From NCBI GenBank assembly GCA_013399875.1, contig VXAZ01008167.1:2508534-2572533 (forward strand): 64,000 nucleotides of DNA, in the 5' to 3' direction. This DNA comes from Gymnorhina tibicen. Its lineage: Eukaryota > Chordata > Aves > Passeriformes > Artamidae. Under the pieces are notes generated by a model. It worked only from the letters and a program-made list of their open reading frames with translations. It made no database searches and was not told where the DNA came from. Position numbers and translations under genes: made by a program. Shown here piece after piece: positions 13,043-26,900 of this stretch. Numbering within the stretch: the first letter of the stretch is position 1; every line of letters starts with the position of its first letter.

Positions 13043-16000
13043 CCACCCTAAACTTACCAACTGTCTTTAAGTTTCAGGACAGAAGTGACGTGCCTGGGTC
13101 AACACTTATTTTCTGTGCATCAGCTTGATTCAAATTAAATGCCCATATTGCTGAAGAAAGAGCACTGGTTCTCTACATGCTGTATTGTGCCTTGCTTAGT
13201 GGGCCAGAAACCACAGCACAGACACAGAAAAGCAGCAGCTCCATTCAGTTTTATACTCAGGTGTGTGTGTATTTTTTATTTTGATGTGTGTGAATACACC
13301 CTGACACAGAGGTTAAAAAGTAAGGTTAGTACAGAACACAGAAGCCCAGTTGCAGGCTCCATTCACATCTTAATTGTAACCCCATGTAAGACACATCCCT
13401 AAATGACCATCTGGCTCTACAGACTTTAATTTATCCCAGCCCATCTTCCCAAAAGACTGAGTGGTGCTCAGTGAATTGCTTTTTAAAGCATTTTCAATCT
13501 ACTTTCATTATAAACTTCTAGGCTTGCATATTTTTCCTTCACATTAAAACTACATGCTACTCAAACCCTGCATTAAAACCAGAAATATTAAATTTTCTTT
13601 TGCCATTTTATGAGACTTTACTATAATATCAGAATTTTGCAATATGAATTAATTTACCTGGGGCCCTGTCAAAAACAGTAAGATAACCTATCAAAGATCT
13701 TCATTAAGGTTAAGTATCATTACATTTTTATAAAGTTTTCTATAGAGTCAATTAATATATTCAACTGCCTTCAGGTAGAGACTTCAGTATTCTCTTCATT
13801 CAGCTAGGCTACTTGACTTCAAGGCAAGTTCTCAGAAATTAAGAAATCCCAATCACTGGTCATGTAGAAAACATGCTACATGATTTTTTGAACACCTCAG
13901 AAAAATTCATTAACTGGACAGAGACAAATCCACTCCTCTAGCATTCAACTGACCAAGAAATACTAATTTCTTTCTCCTGCAATTGCTTTCCAGAGACAGG
14001 AAGCAACTCTAAAAAGACTTTCAGCATGCATAAGCATTCACTATGAAACCCTGGTGCTTTATACATTTAACTCATCTAGAGCTGTTTTGAGAGTGATCTA
14101 ATCTTTATTTTAAAATTCTCAATCATGGTCAAGCTTTAATTTCATTTGTAAATTTTTCCAGCAGAAGCATCATGAACTCCCCAAATGGTGGAATTATTCA
14201 GCAGGCTGGTAGTCCAATCCATAATGACTGGGAAGTCCTTCAAGCACTGCACTTCACTCGCTGACGTTCAGGAATCACAAACACGTAGGGTGTTTTTTGC
14301 ACCTAATAACATTCACTACAGGTGCATCTACTTACTTTTAAAGCCTCAGGCCAGGCTCCAGCTCTACTTAACGCTGCTTTATGATGAACAAAGTTCAGGT
14401 TTTCTTCCTCTACCACAAGATTATAGGTTTGTTTCAAATTAGAGAGTCATATAGCAACTTGATGAGAGAAAGATACTCCAAAACGTCCTGTTGAGTAAGT
14501 CTAAATCACAGCCTTCTGGTTTAACTTTTGGCACATAGACAAAGGTCCAGGTGCGTGTTTACAGCAGGAAAAATCACTCTATCAGAGAAGAGGCATCCAT
14601 CCAGATACCTTTGTACACACTGTACATGTGCTTTCAGCATACTACAACTATGAGCAAAATGTCATCACTCCACCCAGTAGTTTCCCATTACAGTTTGAGT
14701 CATGAACCAATCAATGATTTCATAATAATCTCCAAGTCTGTAATTGTTTCCCAGGTTTATAATATGAACTATGCTCTGCACCAGTTACATTGTTTTAGCT
14801 CCTCATTTCCCTTTGCTTTTCCCACGGAGAACACACACAGAGTGTTTCAAAGAAACAGTTGTATTGCTGTAAGAACAACCACACTATACCATGCTCACTG
14901 CAAGACAAATGAGACAGTTTTAATAAGTACTTGTCAATTTTATTTATGAGTTATCTAATGGTATTCACTCATCTGGACCCGATGAAGTAGCACCATTACT
15001 TGTAAGAACAAGTTATATGTCATGAAGCAATAGAGATTATGACAAAAAAATAAGGCAGGACAGCTCTTTATTGTTACCATCAAAAGGCAGCAATAGAGAA
15101 CAAAAAGTAAATCAAATCAAATTGAAAAGGAATACACAGAAAGGGAGAAAATTGCTTTGTATGCAATCAGGTTTGGCCTTCAACACAAACATTAAAGCTA
15201 TGGAAAAATACCCAAGATTTTGCAAGAATCAAAGAGACATGAATTGCTTTCATATTTACAATATGCACAGTATTCACTGATTCGTTTTAAAGGAAGCTGC
15301 TTTGCTGCAACTTGTTGCCTAATTAAATAGGATGAGAAAAACAGGAAGCTGTACTAAACTACACATGAGTTCAGCAAATAGATCAGGCTTTGCTGAAGTA
15401 AAGCAACACCATTACAAGCTGTTTTAACCACAGACAAAAACATTTTTGAAGAACCTGTCCTAGACATGGTGGAAAAAAGCAAGCAAGGAAGCATATGGAG
15501 CACTTCAAATGAAATGGGGAGACAGGGAAGGGCAGGAAGTGAATCTGAGGGTTTAAGTCAGCAGCAAAGAGCTTCATTAAACCTGCAAAGTGTCAGCTAA
15601 GAAAAAATTGCATTTCTTCTCATGTTTTCTCTGCCAGCTTAAACAAGGTCTCCTTCCAAGCACTTCCTGTGAAAGCTTGGCAACAAAACTGCCACCAGAG
15701 GACTATAAACATTTTTAAAAGGGAAGGTTTATAGAGAACTAGCATCTCTTTCCTTATAACTGCACTGGTGAGCAGACAATATTTGGGCACTTGGGGTTCT
15801 GCAGATGACCCCACCCTAAAAGATTTTACTTCTCTGTATGCTTAAATCACATCACCTAAGGAACATGATCATTTTTTCCAACTCTGTGTGCAGACAGTCC
15901 CAGTATCATAACACCGAAAAATAATTTAAGTAGGTCTTCACATCAAAGAGTCTCTTCAAGCTTCTTTCATCCCTCATTGAAAGAGGCTAGAGGTGGGGGA

Positions 16001-17084
16001 AGAAAAACCACAACCAACCAAAGAGGCAACAAAAAAAAAAACCCCTCACCACAAAACATCCCCTAAAAAATGACACCATTGCAAGTGCTGCAGACATGAC
16101 AATATACTAGAAAACTAAAATATATATACCCATCTGTCTTACAAAAGACTTGAAATTGTATTGTTTTGCCCAAATAGCTTTTCCCAAATCAAATCATAAA
16201 AGCTTAATTTTGGCAAGGCCTCATATGAAGAAAAATTTGCAAAAGAAATCAAAGCATCATTTATAAGGTTTGGAAAATGTAGTGGCTGAGACCAATTTTA
16301 CAGTAAAAACAAACAGCTTCGTCAAAACATTTAAGGCAACATCATTCAACTTTCTCTTTCAAGTTAGTTATAACTTATTGTCTGCTATAAACTCATTGTC
16401 TGTTTTAATAAGTTTCAATGTCATGACTAACATGGATAATATAAATACTTTTCTAGGATAAGAGATTGGATTAGACAACAGACATAGGATATCCCACTTG
16501 CATTGTCTTAGCATCATCACTCTTCATTTAACAATTTTCCCTGTAATTTTGACACTTAGTGAGGGAAGAAAAATACGAAGCCAAAACACAACCAACATCA
16601 TCAGTGTATCTTAGATTTAAGCTACCTCCTTAAAAATTCTTAGTTAAAAGTCATCCATTCCCACTGATTTCACAAGCACCATCACCATGGTATATTACAT
16701 TATTAAGAACACAGGGATGGACCATCATGGTCCTGCTCACTTACAATGTGGCACAGGCTGGCACAATTTGCACATACTGTTATACTCATCTTGGCATCAT
16801 TCAACTTTATTAAAATTCAACAGTGACAATTAACAAACAGTTTTTGAAGGCTGTAAACAGGCACTCTGTCATCTCTGAACAAGAGTCCTAAATTTGTTTT
16901 AACATCACCATTACATTTTTCTAACAGCTGTCTTCATTTCCTTACTACACACTGCACAGAACAGCTCAACTACTCTCACTGTGTGGTACTTTCAAGACTG
17001 TGACACTGACATGTAGAAGTATTAATTAAAATGGTTTGGTTTGTTTTGCATGAGCATCGCATTCGTGTACCTTGATTGCCACGT

Positions 17085-18060
17085 GTTTTTATGTCATCAG
17101 CCTTGACTTCTGTAAGGCCTTGGACATGGACACACAAAACATCCATGTCACTCATTACAGAGACATGGGTTTGATGGATGAATTATTGAATGGAGAAGGA
17201 ATTGGCTTGATGACCAAAATCAGAGTTTGAATCAATCGCTCAACAGACAGAGATCAGTAACGAGTTGTATCCCTCAGGGGCCCATATTTGTACCAGTACC
17301 ATTTATTATCTTTATTAATGACATAGACACTGGGATTCAGTGAACTCTCACAAGTTTGCCAATGACACCAAGCTGAGCAGTGCTGCTGATACACTGGAGG
17401 GTTGGGATACCATCCAGAGGGACCTGGACAGGTTGGAGGAGTGGGGCCACGTGAACCTCATGCAGTTTAACAGGGTCAAGTCCAAGGTCCTGCACCTTGG
17501 TCCAGGCAATCCCCTGTTGGATTGAGAGCAGCAGCGTCGAGAAGGCCTTGAGGATTCTGGTGGTCAAAAAAAAAAAATCAGACCTGAGACAGTGAGCCAG
17601 CAATGTGCAAGTGCAGACCAAAAAGCCAATTGTACCTTTGGCTGCAATAAGAAAAGTGTGGCCAGCAGGTTGAGGGAGATGATTCTCCCCCTCTACTCTG
17701 CTCTGGTGAGGCCCTGCCTGGAGCGTTGTGTCCAGCTCTGGCGTCCCCAACATAAGAGGGACATGGATCTGCTGAACCGAGTCCAGAGGAGGGTCACAAA
17801 GATGATCAGAGGGCTGGAGCACCTCTCCTATGAAGGCAAACTGAGAGCACTGGGATTGTTCAGTCTGGAAAAGAGAAGGCTCCAGGGAAACCTTATGGTA
17901 CCTTCCAGTACTTAAAGCAGGCTACAAGAGAGCTGGAGAGAGACTTCTGACAAGAACACGTAGTCATAAGACAAGGGGGAATGGCTTCAAACTGAAATAT
18001 AGCAGGTTTAGATTAGCACTAGGAAAAAATTCCCCACATTCTATGATTTTAGGCAATGAA
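17085..18060 (+). mobile_element. CR1 LINE, 5'-truncated, with dead reverse-transcriptase remnant
   Basis: Carries the C-terminal half of CR1 ORF2. From left to right: LDFCKALD (about 17103), PQGPIF then FINDIDTG (about 17270-17335), KFANDTKLS (17352-17378), [12 protein letters not shown] (about 17436-17471), [20 protein letters not shown] (about 17655-17715), [16 protein letters not shown] (about 17790) and LFSLEKRRL. The catalytic FADD box reads FAND (17355-17366), which removes one metal-binding Asp. An in-frame TGA follows at 17523-17525, with an A-run insertion at about 17566. After 'ggaaaaaattcccc' near 18025 the element jumps straight to an 'attctatgatt' tail, so most of the 3' UTR is deleted. 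It is a fossil copy on the strand opposite to ASAP1. Confidence 0.92.
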
Positions 18061-19094
18061 GTGTTAAAAACCTAACCAAAATAGGAGAGCTACATGCTAG
18101 TGTGGTTTCATAACAAGCCACAACTCTCCCAAGAAACAAAACCTGCTATATTTTATTCTTTCTTGCCTCCCCCATCCCTAGTAAGTTTTTCTGAAGTGGT
18201 ATGGAAAAGACTAAGTTTTGCATTAAGGATACTTCTTCAGGTATATTTCCCTCTTCAGTCCAAAATTCTTGCTTTGAGAATCAAAAAAATCAAAAGATAA
18301 CTTACTTGAAAAGTAAAATATATTACAAGAAGAAAGGAAATTAGTGCAATAAATTCAAGGTGGGAGCCCTAGAATTCAAAATTCAAATCATCTTCCTATG
18401 AAGAAAAGTTAATAATAAAAATTAATCCAATAGAGACATAGTTAAGCTGTAATATAGTCATAACTTTACAGAATAAATTAGCTGACTTTCTAGAAGTACA
18501 GATTGATAATTTAAAATTAATTATATAATTGTCTAATATTCAGTAACTATTCAAACTATTTCTAAAAATCATACAAAGCCCCACATGTGATAAACTTTTT
18601 AACTACACTTTTGCAGAAGTATGAGTAGTATCCTATTTCCTCTATTAAAGCAGTCTTTCACTGAAGGAAAAGAATTATCAACTCCGCTTACACCAGTTTT
18701 ATTACGTTTAAATGGGCTGTTTTTCCAAGAATAAGCTCACTGTAAACTTTTACCTGAAAACACAAAAACACATTCATGAAACTAAACAACCACTTTACTC
18801 TGCCTCCTCATGTTCTAAAAGATTAAATCATGCAGTCCAAACAATTTTAAGAAGCCTACTTCTCCAGTCAAGTGGAGTTGTGAATGTCTGAGGACAAGAG
18901 GTTTCACATTCTCTCTGGGCACTTGTTCTCCAGACTCATGGTTCAAAACAAACAAGCCCCCAAAATAATAATAATAAAGAACCACAAATACGCCCCCTCA
19001 AAACCTTCTCAAAACTAATCAGAATTTCTGCTTTCTCAGTTTCCTCCCATCACATACATTACATGCTTGGAGAAAGCAATATGACCTTCCCTTA

Positions 19095-19880
19095 CTCTCT
19101 TGTCTAAGGTTGAAGAAGTCCAGTTTTCCCTCACTGAGTGATGTGCTCTAGGCTCTCAATCATCTTGGTGATCCTCACTTGGACTTGGGGCAGTATATAA
19201 TTTTTTTCACGTGTTGGTGAACCCCAAACATAGTACTTTAGATGTGGTCTCAGTTGCCGACAGAGGAGAAGAATCACTATTTTATGGCTGCTGGCTGCAC
19301 TTTTACTAACACAGCCCAGTACGTGGCTGGCGTTTGCCACTGTGAACCCACACTCAACAACTCATCCACCTGAGTCCAAGGTTCTTCCTTAGAAAACTGT
19401 CTTCTAGCCAGCCTGTACTGCTGCACATGGCGACTCCATCCCTGGGGCAGGATTTCACATTTCTCTTCAATGAGTCACACAAGGCTCCTCCTGTGTCAGG
19501 CCACTTCTTCAGGTCCTACTGAATGGTGACTGCCGCCAGTGCATTGGACAACTTCGTATTTTCCAAATAAACTTATTGAGATCACACTCAAGCCCACCAT
19601 CCACACAATCTAAAGATACCAAATAGTTCTAATTCCAAAACTGATCCTGGAAGGAACCGGTGACACTTGCAACCTGCTGCCAGCTGGACTTTGCTTCACT
19701 GATCCCCACCCTCTGGGCTCGGCAACCCAGTCCATGTCCCACTCACCCTGCAGATCCCTTACCTGGTCCATCTCTCTCCAGCCTGGACAGAAGGCTCCCA
19801 GAGCACACCATGTCCAAGGTCTTACAGTCCTACAGACTGTTGTTTTACAGGAAGTTACCTCCAGCACCACACTTGACTTT
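19095..19880 (-). mobile_element. CR1 LINE remnant, inverted
   Basis: Minus-strand CR1 ORF2 remnant. The frame at 19340-19131 reads ANASHVLGCVSKSAASSHKI, then LCRQLRPHLKYYVW and TKMIESLEHIT, all CR1 ORF2 signatures. Further right, 'gggctcggcaacccagtcca' (about 19715-19735) and 'caccatgtccaaggtcttac' (about 19806-19825) correspond to the upstream RT part. The FADD region (about 19545-19575) is disrupted by substitutions and indels. It points opposite to the CR1 at 17085-18060. Confidence 0.82.
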
Positions 19881-22800
19881 TAGTTCTTAACCAAGAGAAA
19901 ATCAAGAAATGAAAAGACTCTACTGGCATCGTAAGTTTCTATTTCCATATCAGAAGGAGTTTTATATTTCTCCTGTTAAGAAATGTAACAAGAAGGATGA
20001 AACAAGAAAGGTCAAGATAGAGGTGGCTATTTAAAAGAAAGAAAAAGCACACACTTTCCAGCTTAACCATAGTAACAGCACAACTTCAGGCCTCTCCTTT
20101 CACCACTGACTAGAAGAGACAAGGAGGCCACATGCAGCCACATGCACATTTATGTGATAAAGGGGGAAATGGGATCCTTACAGCATTTTGTTGCTTTTTC
20201 ACAGGAGCATTAAAGAAAATGTTTTCCATAATCACCACAATCAAGCCCACTGTACTCCAAAATCTCACTTGTCACAATGCTTATACAAAACCTCAGCATT
20301 AGCCCACTGATAGCAATATTTACAACCCATTATATAGAGATATAGATAAATAATACAGATCAGCACTCTCTCCTTGGAAATATAAAATAACTGTTTGTTG
20401 CGCTTCTCAGCAGGGAGCAGACTTCCAGCTGCACTCCTTCAAGAAAGGAAACTCATGCTATTATCTCAGTGGTTTCCTTTGTACTCACCAATAAACTTTA
20501 GGCCTCTTGGCCAGTATCAAACAAACCTGGCAGAAGAGTCTTTAAGAGAAGTAGCAAAATGTGCTACTAACTGGACTCTGAAAAGTTTCTCATGAGATAT
20601 AAAAACACTATTGGTTGAGAGCCCTTTTTTTAGAACACATTGCCTACCTTTGCACTTGAAACAACACTGATAATTAGCATTCTAGGCTTGATTCTGCCTA
20701 ATGGTTTTATTGCAAGGCTCTATTCAATTCAAAATAAGATGTTATGATCTTTCTTACAATTATCCTCTGTAAATTTGCTTCACATCTGCTGTTTAAAATT
20801 ATTAACAACCATCTTCATTCATATTGCTACAAATAACAAAGATAGTTATGAAAATTGAGTTTTACTCTTTGTAGTAAGAAAAATACTGGAAATTAAATCA
20901 ACCAGTCTCATTCTGTTCAGAATCATTCACGTGCAGTCCTTCAGTGACACCATGCTGAAATACAAACATGGCTTTGTGGGTTGTTTCCCCTCTCTGTTTT
21001 CTTCAAAGTACTTTTTCATTGCTTTTTAACTACAGAAGGTGTCTCCACAGGACTCAAATCTAAACATTAAACCCAGCTTTAAGTCATGTCACTTTAAGTG
21101 TCTCCCCTCCACTGGGGCCGAGTTCCCATGACTACACGGTACACACTCTGTCAGGGTTTATCTGCACAGCATACTGAACAGAGTGCACCAAAGAGCACTT
21201 TCACAGCTTCCTAACTGATGAGTAAACACGAAGAAGCCTGTTGGGAGTTCAAAACAAGAAGCAGTACTTCTCAAAAAAACATATGAACTACCAAATGCAG
21301 TAAGTACTTTCAAAAATGTGCCTAAAATGAATACAAATTCTCAAAAGGCAAAGCTAATTCATCTGCCATGACTGAAACTTCGAGCCACCAGTGTTTCTTA
21401 TTTTTCCTCATATCAGTCACATTAAAGTAAAAGAAGATTGCCTGCTTATTACAGCCGAATGCTTTGACTACTATCAAACGAAGGGTAAAACTGATTGCAC
21501 ACTAAATGAATAAATACTGTAGCATGCAAATATAAAATCATCCTCAGCTGCATTTTTGCTAGACAGCTATTGTAAATACAAGACACTGCTGTCAACTCCT
21601 CCTGTATCACATTTTCAGTATTGTGATCATGAGTCACCCATGTGCTCTCACTGTGGCTTCTGTATTTTAGAATGCTCACGTTCCCATCTTTACATCTCTG
21701 TTGCAATTTGCCATTCAATGCAAAAGCAGCAACAATTATCCTGAGTTTTATTTACTACACAAATAAACTTCTCATCTGTTATTTTTAGGATGGTTTGCTA
21801 TCAAAAGCATATTTCTTCAAAAACTGAAGATTGCTTGTGGTCTGTTACATAAAAAAACCAGCTCTGAAGTAAAAGCTCTCTATGATGCAAGACTGCTTCT
21901 AACTGTCATAAGCAACAGGTTATAAAGTTAGGAAAAGCTGTCTAAGTGCTGGAGGTGCCTGGATTCACTTCCTAAAATGTAAAAATATATTTTAATTCAA
22001 AAATTAAGAAATACGAAAATAGGATGTTACAATTTATTTGTTGCAATTATATAAAAGTGATGGTTCAAGAGAAGTTAAGTGATAGATATTTTTCTATTAT
22101 TTCTTTCTCTTGAGATACCCACACACACAAAATAGATCCTACCCGCTACCACAGTCCAGGCTAATGAACAAAGTCGGTGCATAATACCAACAAAAGTTGA
22201 TTCACAATGGAAATCCTCCTGTTCTCGTGCATGGTTTCACCTGCCTCCCTTGATAGAATACTTTGTCACAGAAAAAGGATCTTGTGGTGGAAAAGTGTAT
22301 GAAATCACCACAGAGGATCTGATATTATAGCAGTTTCAGTGCTATACAAGTTTCAAGAAAATTATAAGGAGGAAAAATGCTGTCCCCTCAACCCTCACAC
22401 TGAAAGTCCTTCCTCACAGTAGAATAAGAAAAACATGCATAAACTGAAGCCCAAAGGGACAGCTACATATGGGAAACTGTGAAAATGATTCAAACACAAC
22501 ACATTTTGAAAGAATTTTTTTTTAAAAGGCAAAATAAAAAAAGTAACAACCCCATACTTTCCCCTTTCCCATCTCTAATCTTAAGAGAGGTATCCATGAC
22601 ATGATGAAGAACACAAGAAATCTTCTCCTCTCAAGCTATGTGCTTGCACTGAGAACAACAAAATGTGTAGGAGGCTGAGCAGGAGCCAGACAGTCATTCT
22701 TTCACTGATGTATATGCACACACCTGTTATAGGACCAGCCTAGACTGACAGACTGCTGTGCTCAGGCAGATCAGCACAGTGAGAAACAAAATGAGCAACA

Positions 22801-23605
22801 ATCATTGCAGGAATAGTGGTTTGTTTTGTTTTTTTTAAATTAAAAACCAAAACATAGCAAAAAAAAACCCTGGAAACAAAACACAAACATATCTGCATCC
22901 AATTGGATTGTCAGAACGCACATTTTGAGTTTTCAACTTCTCATTCAAGAGCAAAAGAAAGAAAGAAATAACATTAATCATTAAAGATGTTCAAATATTA
23001 CAGAAGTACAACAGTAAAACAGGCATTAAACAGCAAAATCAGCATCAGACACAACTGAAGTTATTCTTTATTTTATCATCAGCTTCTAGCTGTCCCTTCA
23101 TATATACCAGCCTGACTAAAGAGAATTTAAATATTTAAGCTTAACTTCTGTCTCCAGACAGTCCTGCACAACATCTGCTACTTTAGGAAAAAGATTCAGA
23201 ACTGCCTGGTCATGATAACTGAGCTATCCCTTGAGTGCAAAGTTGTCCTTTCAGCTGGAGCTGGGACACAGCGGAATGATAATCAAGACAGTCTTGTGGT
23301 GATCCCACATGTGCACTACTTATTCTCAGAACAGATGTCATCATTCTCTAAAAATTCCAGCTAGCTCACGAAGTAATATTAACTCAATGATTAAAATCAA
23401 CTTTTCAAAATCTATTTGAGTAACACAATTCATGGAGCTTCTGTGGATATAAAATCATGTCTGGTCAGAACAAAGAAGAGACTGTATTTTAAGAGACTAT
23501 ATCAGTAATCTGCCTATATTTACCTTTTCGGCTTTTTCTTTAAAAAAGTAATTGACCACCCATTTACATATGTACTAATTCCCTCTTCATATGATCATTG
23601 TAAAT

Positions 23606-23978
23606 TCATATAATGGTTTGGGTCGGAAGGGACCTTAGAGATCATCTAGTTCCACCCCATGCCATGGGCAGGGAGACTTTCCACTAGACCAGGTTGCTCA
23701 AAGTCCCATCCACACTGGCCTTGAACACTTCCAGGGCTGGGACACCCACAGCTTCTCTGGGCAGACTGTTCCAGTGTCTCACCACTCTCATAGTAAAGAA
23801 TTTCTTCCCTGTATCTAATTCAGTTTAAAGTCGTTCCCGCTTGTCCTGACACTTCCTGCCCTTGTAAAATGTCCCTCTCCAATCCCTCTTGTAACCAGTT
23901 TTAGGCCCTGGGAGACTGCTCTAAGGTCTCCCCAGAGCCTTCTCTTCTACAAGCTGAAGAACTCCTCAGCCTTTCTAA
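23606..23978 (-). mobile_element. CR1 LINE 3' end, minus strand
   Basis: Begins with 'ataatggtttgggtcggaag' and continues 'gaccttagagatcatctagt', the reverse complement of the CR1 terminus, then the 'ccatgggcagggagac', 'ggttgctcaaagtcccatcc' and 'gacacccacagcttctctgg' blocks, ending near 'ctacaagctgaagaactcc'. It is one of the better preserved copies here, about 370 bp and 5'-truncated. No coding sequence remains. Confidence 0.96.
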
Positions 23979-26900
23979 AGGGGAAAGGTGTTGCATTATA
24001 AAAAACATCTCCCACCTGCATACACAAATATGTTAAAAATATCTTTTTTGCATGAATGTAAAATTACGGAAGAAATCAATAGAAGGGAGTACAGATTGCA
24101 AATTCTCTCATATATATAATGGTTGTTTCTTCCTCTGTGAATTTGAGAAAAAGCCCTACTATTTTAGCAACAGAATGAACCTTAAAATGTGTATTTGAGG
24201 CAATTATGTAACACTCATGCTTTAAAAAAATATTATAAAACAATCTTGTAGCTTTTGGTAATTACTGTTAAAGATGCCTAAGCCTGGCTAGAAATATGGC
24301 AGGGTCTTTTACTTGAATTTGGTGTGACTGGATGAAAAAATCTAAGCTTGGTGTCTTAAAAGGAAAAAAACTTGCAAATCTTCCCAAATTTCAGTAGTTT
24401 AAACAATGTAGCATGAAACCTTCCAATTCAATTAACTGCTACAGAGTAGCATATTCTTGCAACCATCTTTGATAGTATTACAACATATTTAAATAAAGTT
24501 TGGGTGGAGGATGTTTTTGGTTTTGCCTTTTTTTTTGAAAAAGTCAAGAACAGAGAAGTCCTTTGGAGGAGCACTTCCATGGTTCTCGTTTTGTGAGGTA
24601 TGCTTTCGTGTTTTGTTGGCCTTCCACTGAAAACTTATTGAATGCAAACTCATCAGAATCAGTAAACATGTCTGCTCTGATTTTTCAGTTGAAACTTGTC
24701 CCAAAATTGCATCTAACCGGACCCAAAATCTCCTCTGAAAATTATTTTATAATAAGAAAGGAGTCATAACTAGGAGATAGTAGATAGCAATTCACCCAGC
24801 AGAACAGACTGCCCTCCTACTGATGGACAAGCAAGTGAGAAAATCAGCAAATGAATCTATCACCTCTTACTATTTCAGAAAACTTGTTAGTTGTGATGAA
24901 GGAACAGTAAGTTCACAATTTTGCAATACTTCAGGGAACTAGACAGATGCACATGAAACTATTTCTTTTTTATGAAAAGGTGTTTCTGAGCTAACCACTG
25001 ATTTAAGCTACAGTAGGAATCACACTGGACTGAGAGGCTGGGAAACAGAGCTAATTTTTGTTAAATCTGTTTAATTTCCCTTCCATTTCTGTTCAGAAAA
25101 TAGTTCCTTGCTTAGAATAAAGAAAATAATTAGTTAATCCAGAAACTAGCTTATAGTAACTGAGGTAGGTGCACGTTGTGCTGAAATAAATTAGCTGTAA
25201 AATAACAACCTAAGATACTTCACGCAGCAGCACCGTAACAGCACGGAGCCTGACACTGTCTGCAAAAGCCCAGAGAGAGCTCCAACCCAGTTGCAACATT
25301 CTGTTAAAAATCAAACAGCTGCAAGGATGGAATCATCTCCTTTGCTTTAACACAGTAGGCTCAACACTGAAGTTCAGGAGCTGCTTGAGGAGTTCTTTGG
25401 TCATCCACGACACATCAACAACAGCAGCAGGAGCTACAGCACACCCACTTCAACCATTCATTTTCAATCCCCTGTTTCACAGGACCCACTGCCTTAGGTA
25501 AACAGGTGCACAGAAACCAACTGAGCTTGAAAGCAGCAGTAATTGTGTCTTCATTGTAATTGTAGCTTGCATACACAAAGACTCCAAAAGAGCCTTTTGC
25601 TAGCCACATCCTGACTGGCTGCATGTCCCCATGCAAATTAATAACTATAAATTTAGGAGAGTTGCAGATTTTTTCCACATGTAACAGTAGAGCTTGTTTA
25701 TATCTTGTTTCCCACCAAATAAAGTTTTTTTATATTTACAGATAGTAAAAAAATAACGCAAAACAAGTCCAGTTTAAACTGCAATCAGTTTAAATAGGGC
25801 ACATAAAACAGTTATACAAACAAAAGAAATTCAAAGAAGAGCAACACAAGCACCAGAAGCACCCACTATTCTTTATTCCTCTGATTTATTGCTGTCAAAT
25901 CTGACATAAAAACTTTTAAAATACGCACAGTCCACACAAATAGTGCAGAACACTGTGTATTTATCGTCTGTATTTTGTTTCTCTTTGGACAGGCATTATC
26001 ACATTCAGCCTGCACTGATGTATCTCCCAAACCATAAAAGCATTACACTGTATTCTTACCCTAGAAGTCACCAGTGATGCCAAAATATATATTTTTACTT
26101 AACTCTATGCATGCTGTCAACTGTACTAATAAGCATATCAATGGCTGTACCTATTCCACATAGTTAAGACCAGGGGGCAGCAATTCTGTCAAACACTAAC
26201 CTAACAGGTTGATTTCTGACAAATCTATAAGTGGCCATGGCTTATTTACAAGAGAAAAGAAAAACCAAAACAGTTACAGCTATGGAAAACTTACAGATAT
26301 TAATCTAGGTTACATAATAAAAGTAAAATACATAATTTTAAATGTGAACTTACAATCACTCTAGTCAGCTGCTGCAGACAATAGCACTGTTACAATTCTG
26401 AATATAGACAGTTTTTCTATTACAACTTTAGCTGATCTGAATCCTATGGAATTATATTTTTCATATCCAAGAGTATCACGCAAGCACCATAATTAAATAA
26501 TTAATACTCTTCCCTTGCATACCAAATGTTTTGCTCATGCCAACACATTCAGTAGAACTAAAAGACTCCATCTAATCCATCTCCTAGATACGCGCTGGCT
26601 CCTGAAGAATCGACAAATATTTGATGAACTAAGTGTATAATCCAAAGCAACAACTAACCGCAACCTATGCAACAATAGCAAAAATCTATCTTCTTTCAGC
26701 ATCATTATGCTTCAAGCACTGTACCTTCAAGCAAGCACAGGGCAAGAGAAGAGCTGTACACTGTCTCGTTTTAAAGTCATTTGGAAGATATTTCCTCATA
26801 ACCGCTGACCTAGTCCATTGGAAATCACTTTGAAACCTTAAATAGGAAGCAGTGGACTGATATCCCTAGGAAACCAGCTCTGGAAGTTTACCCATTTCCA

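Noticed and set aside
17337..17822. 161-codon minus-strand frame
   Set aside because: It is antisense to the CR1 reverse-transcriptase remnant and reflects that coding sequence read backwards.
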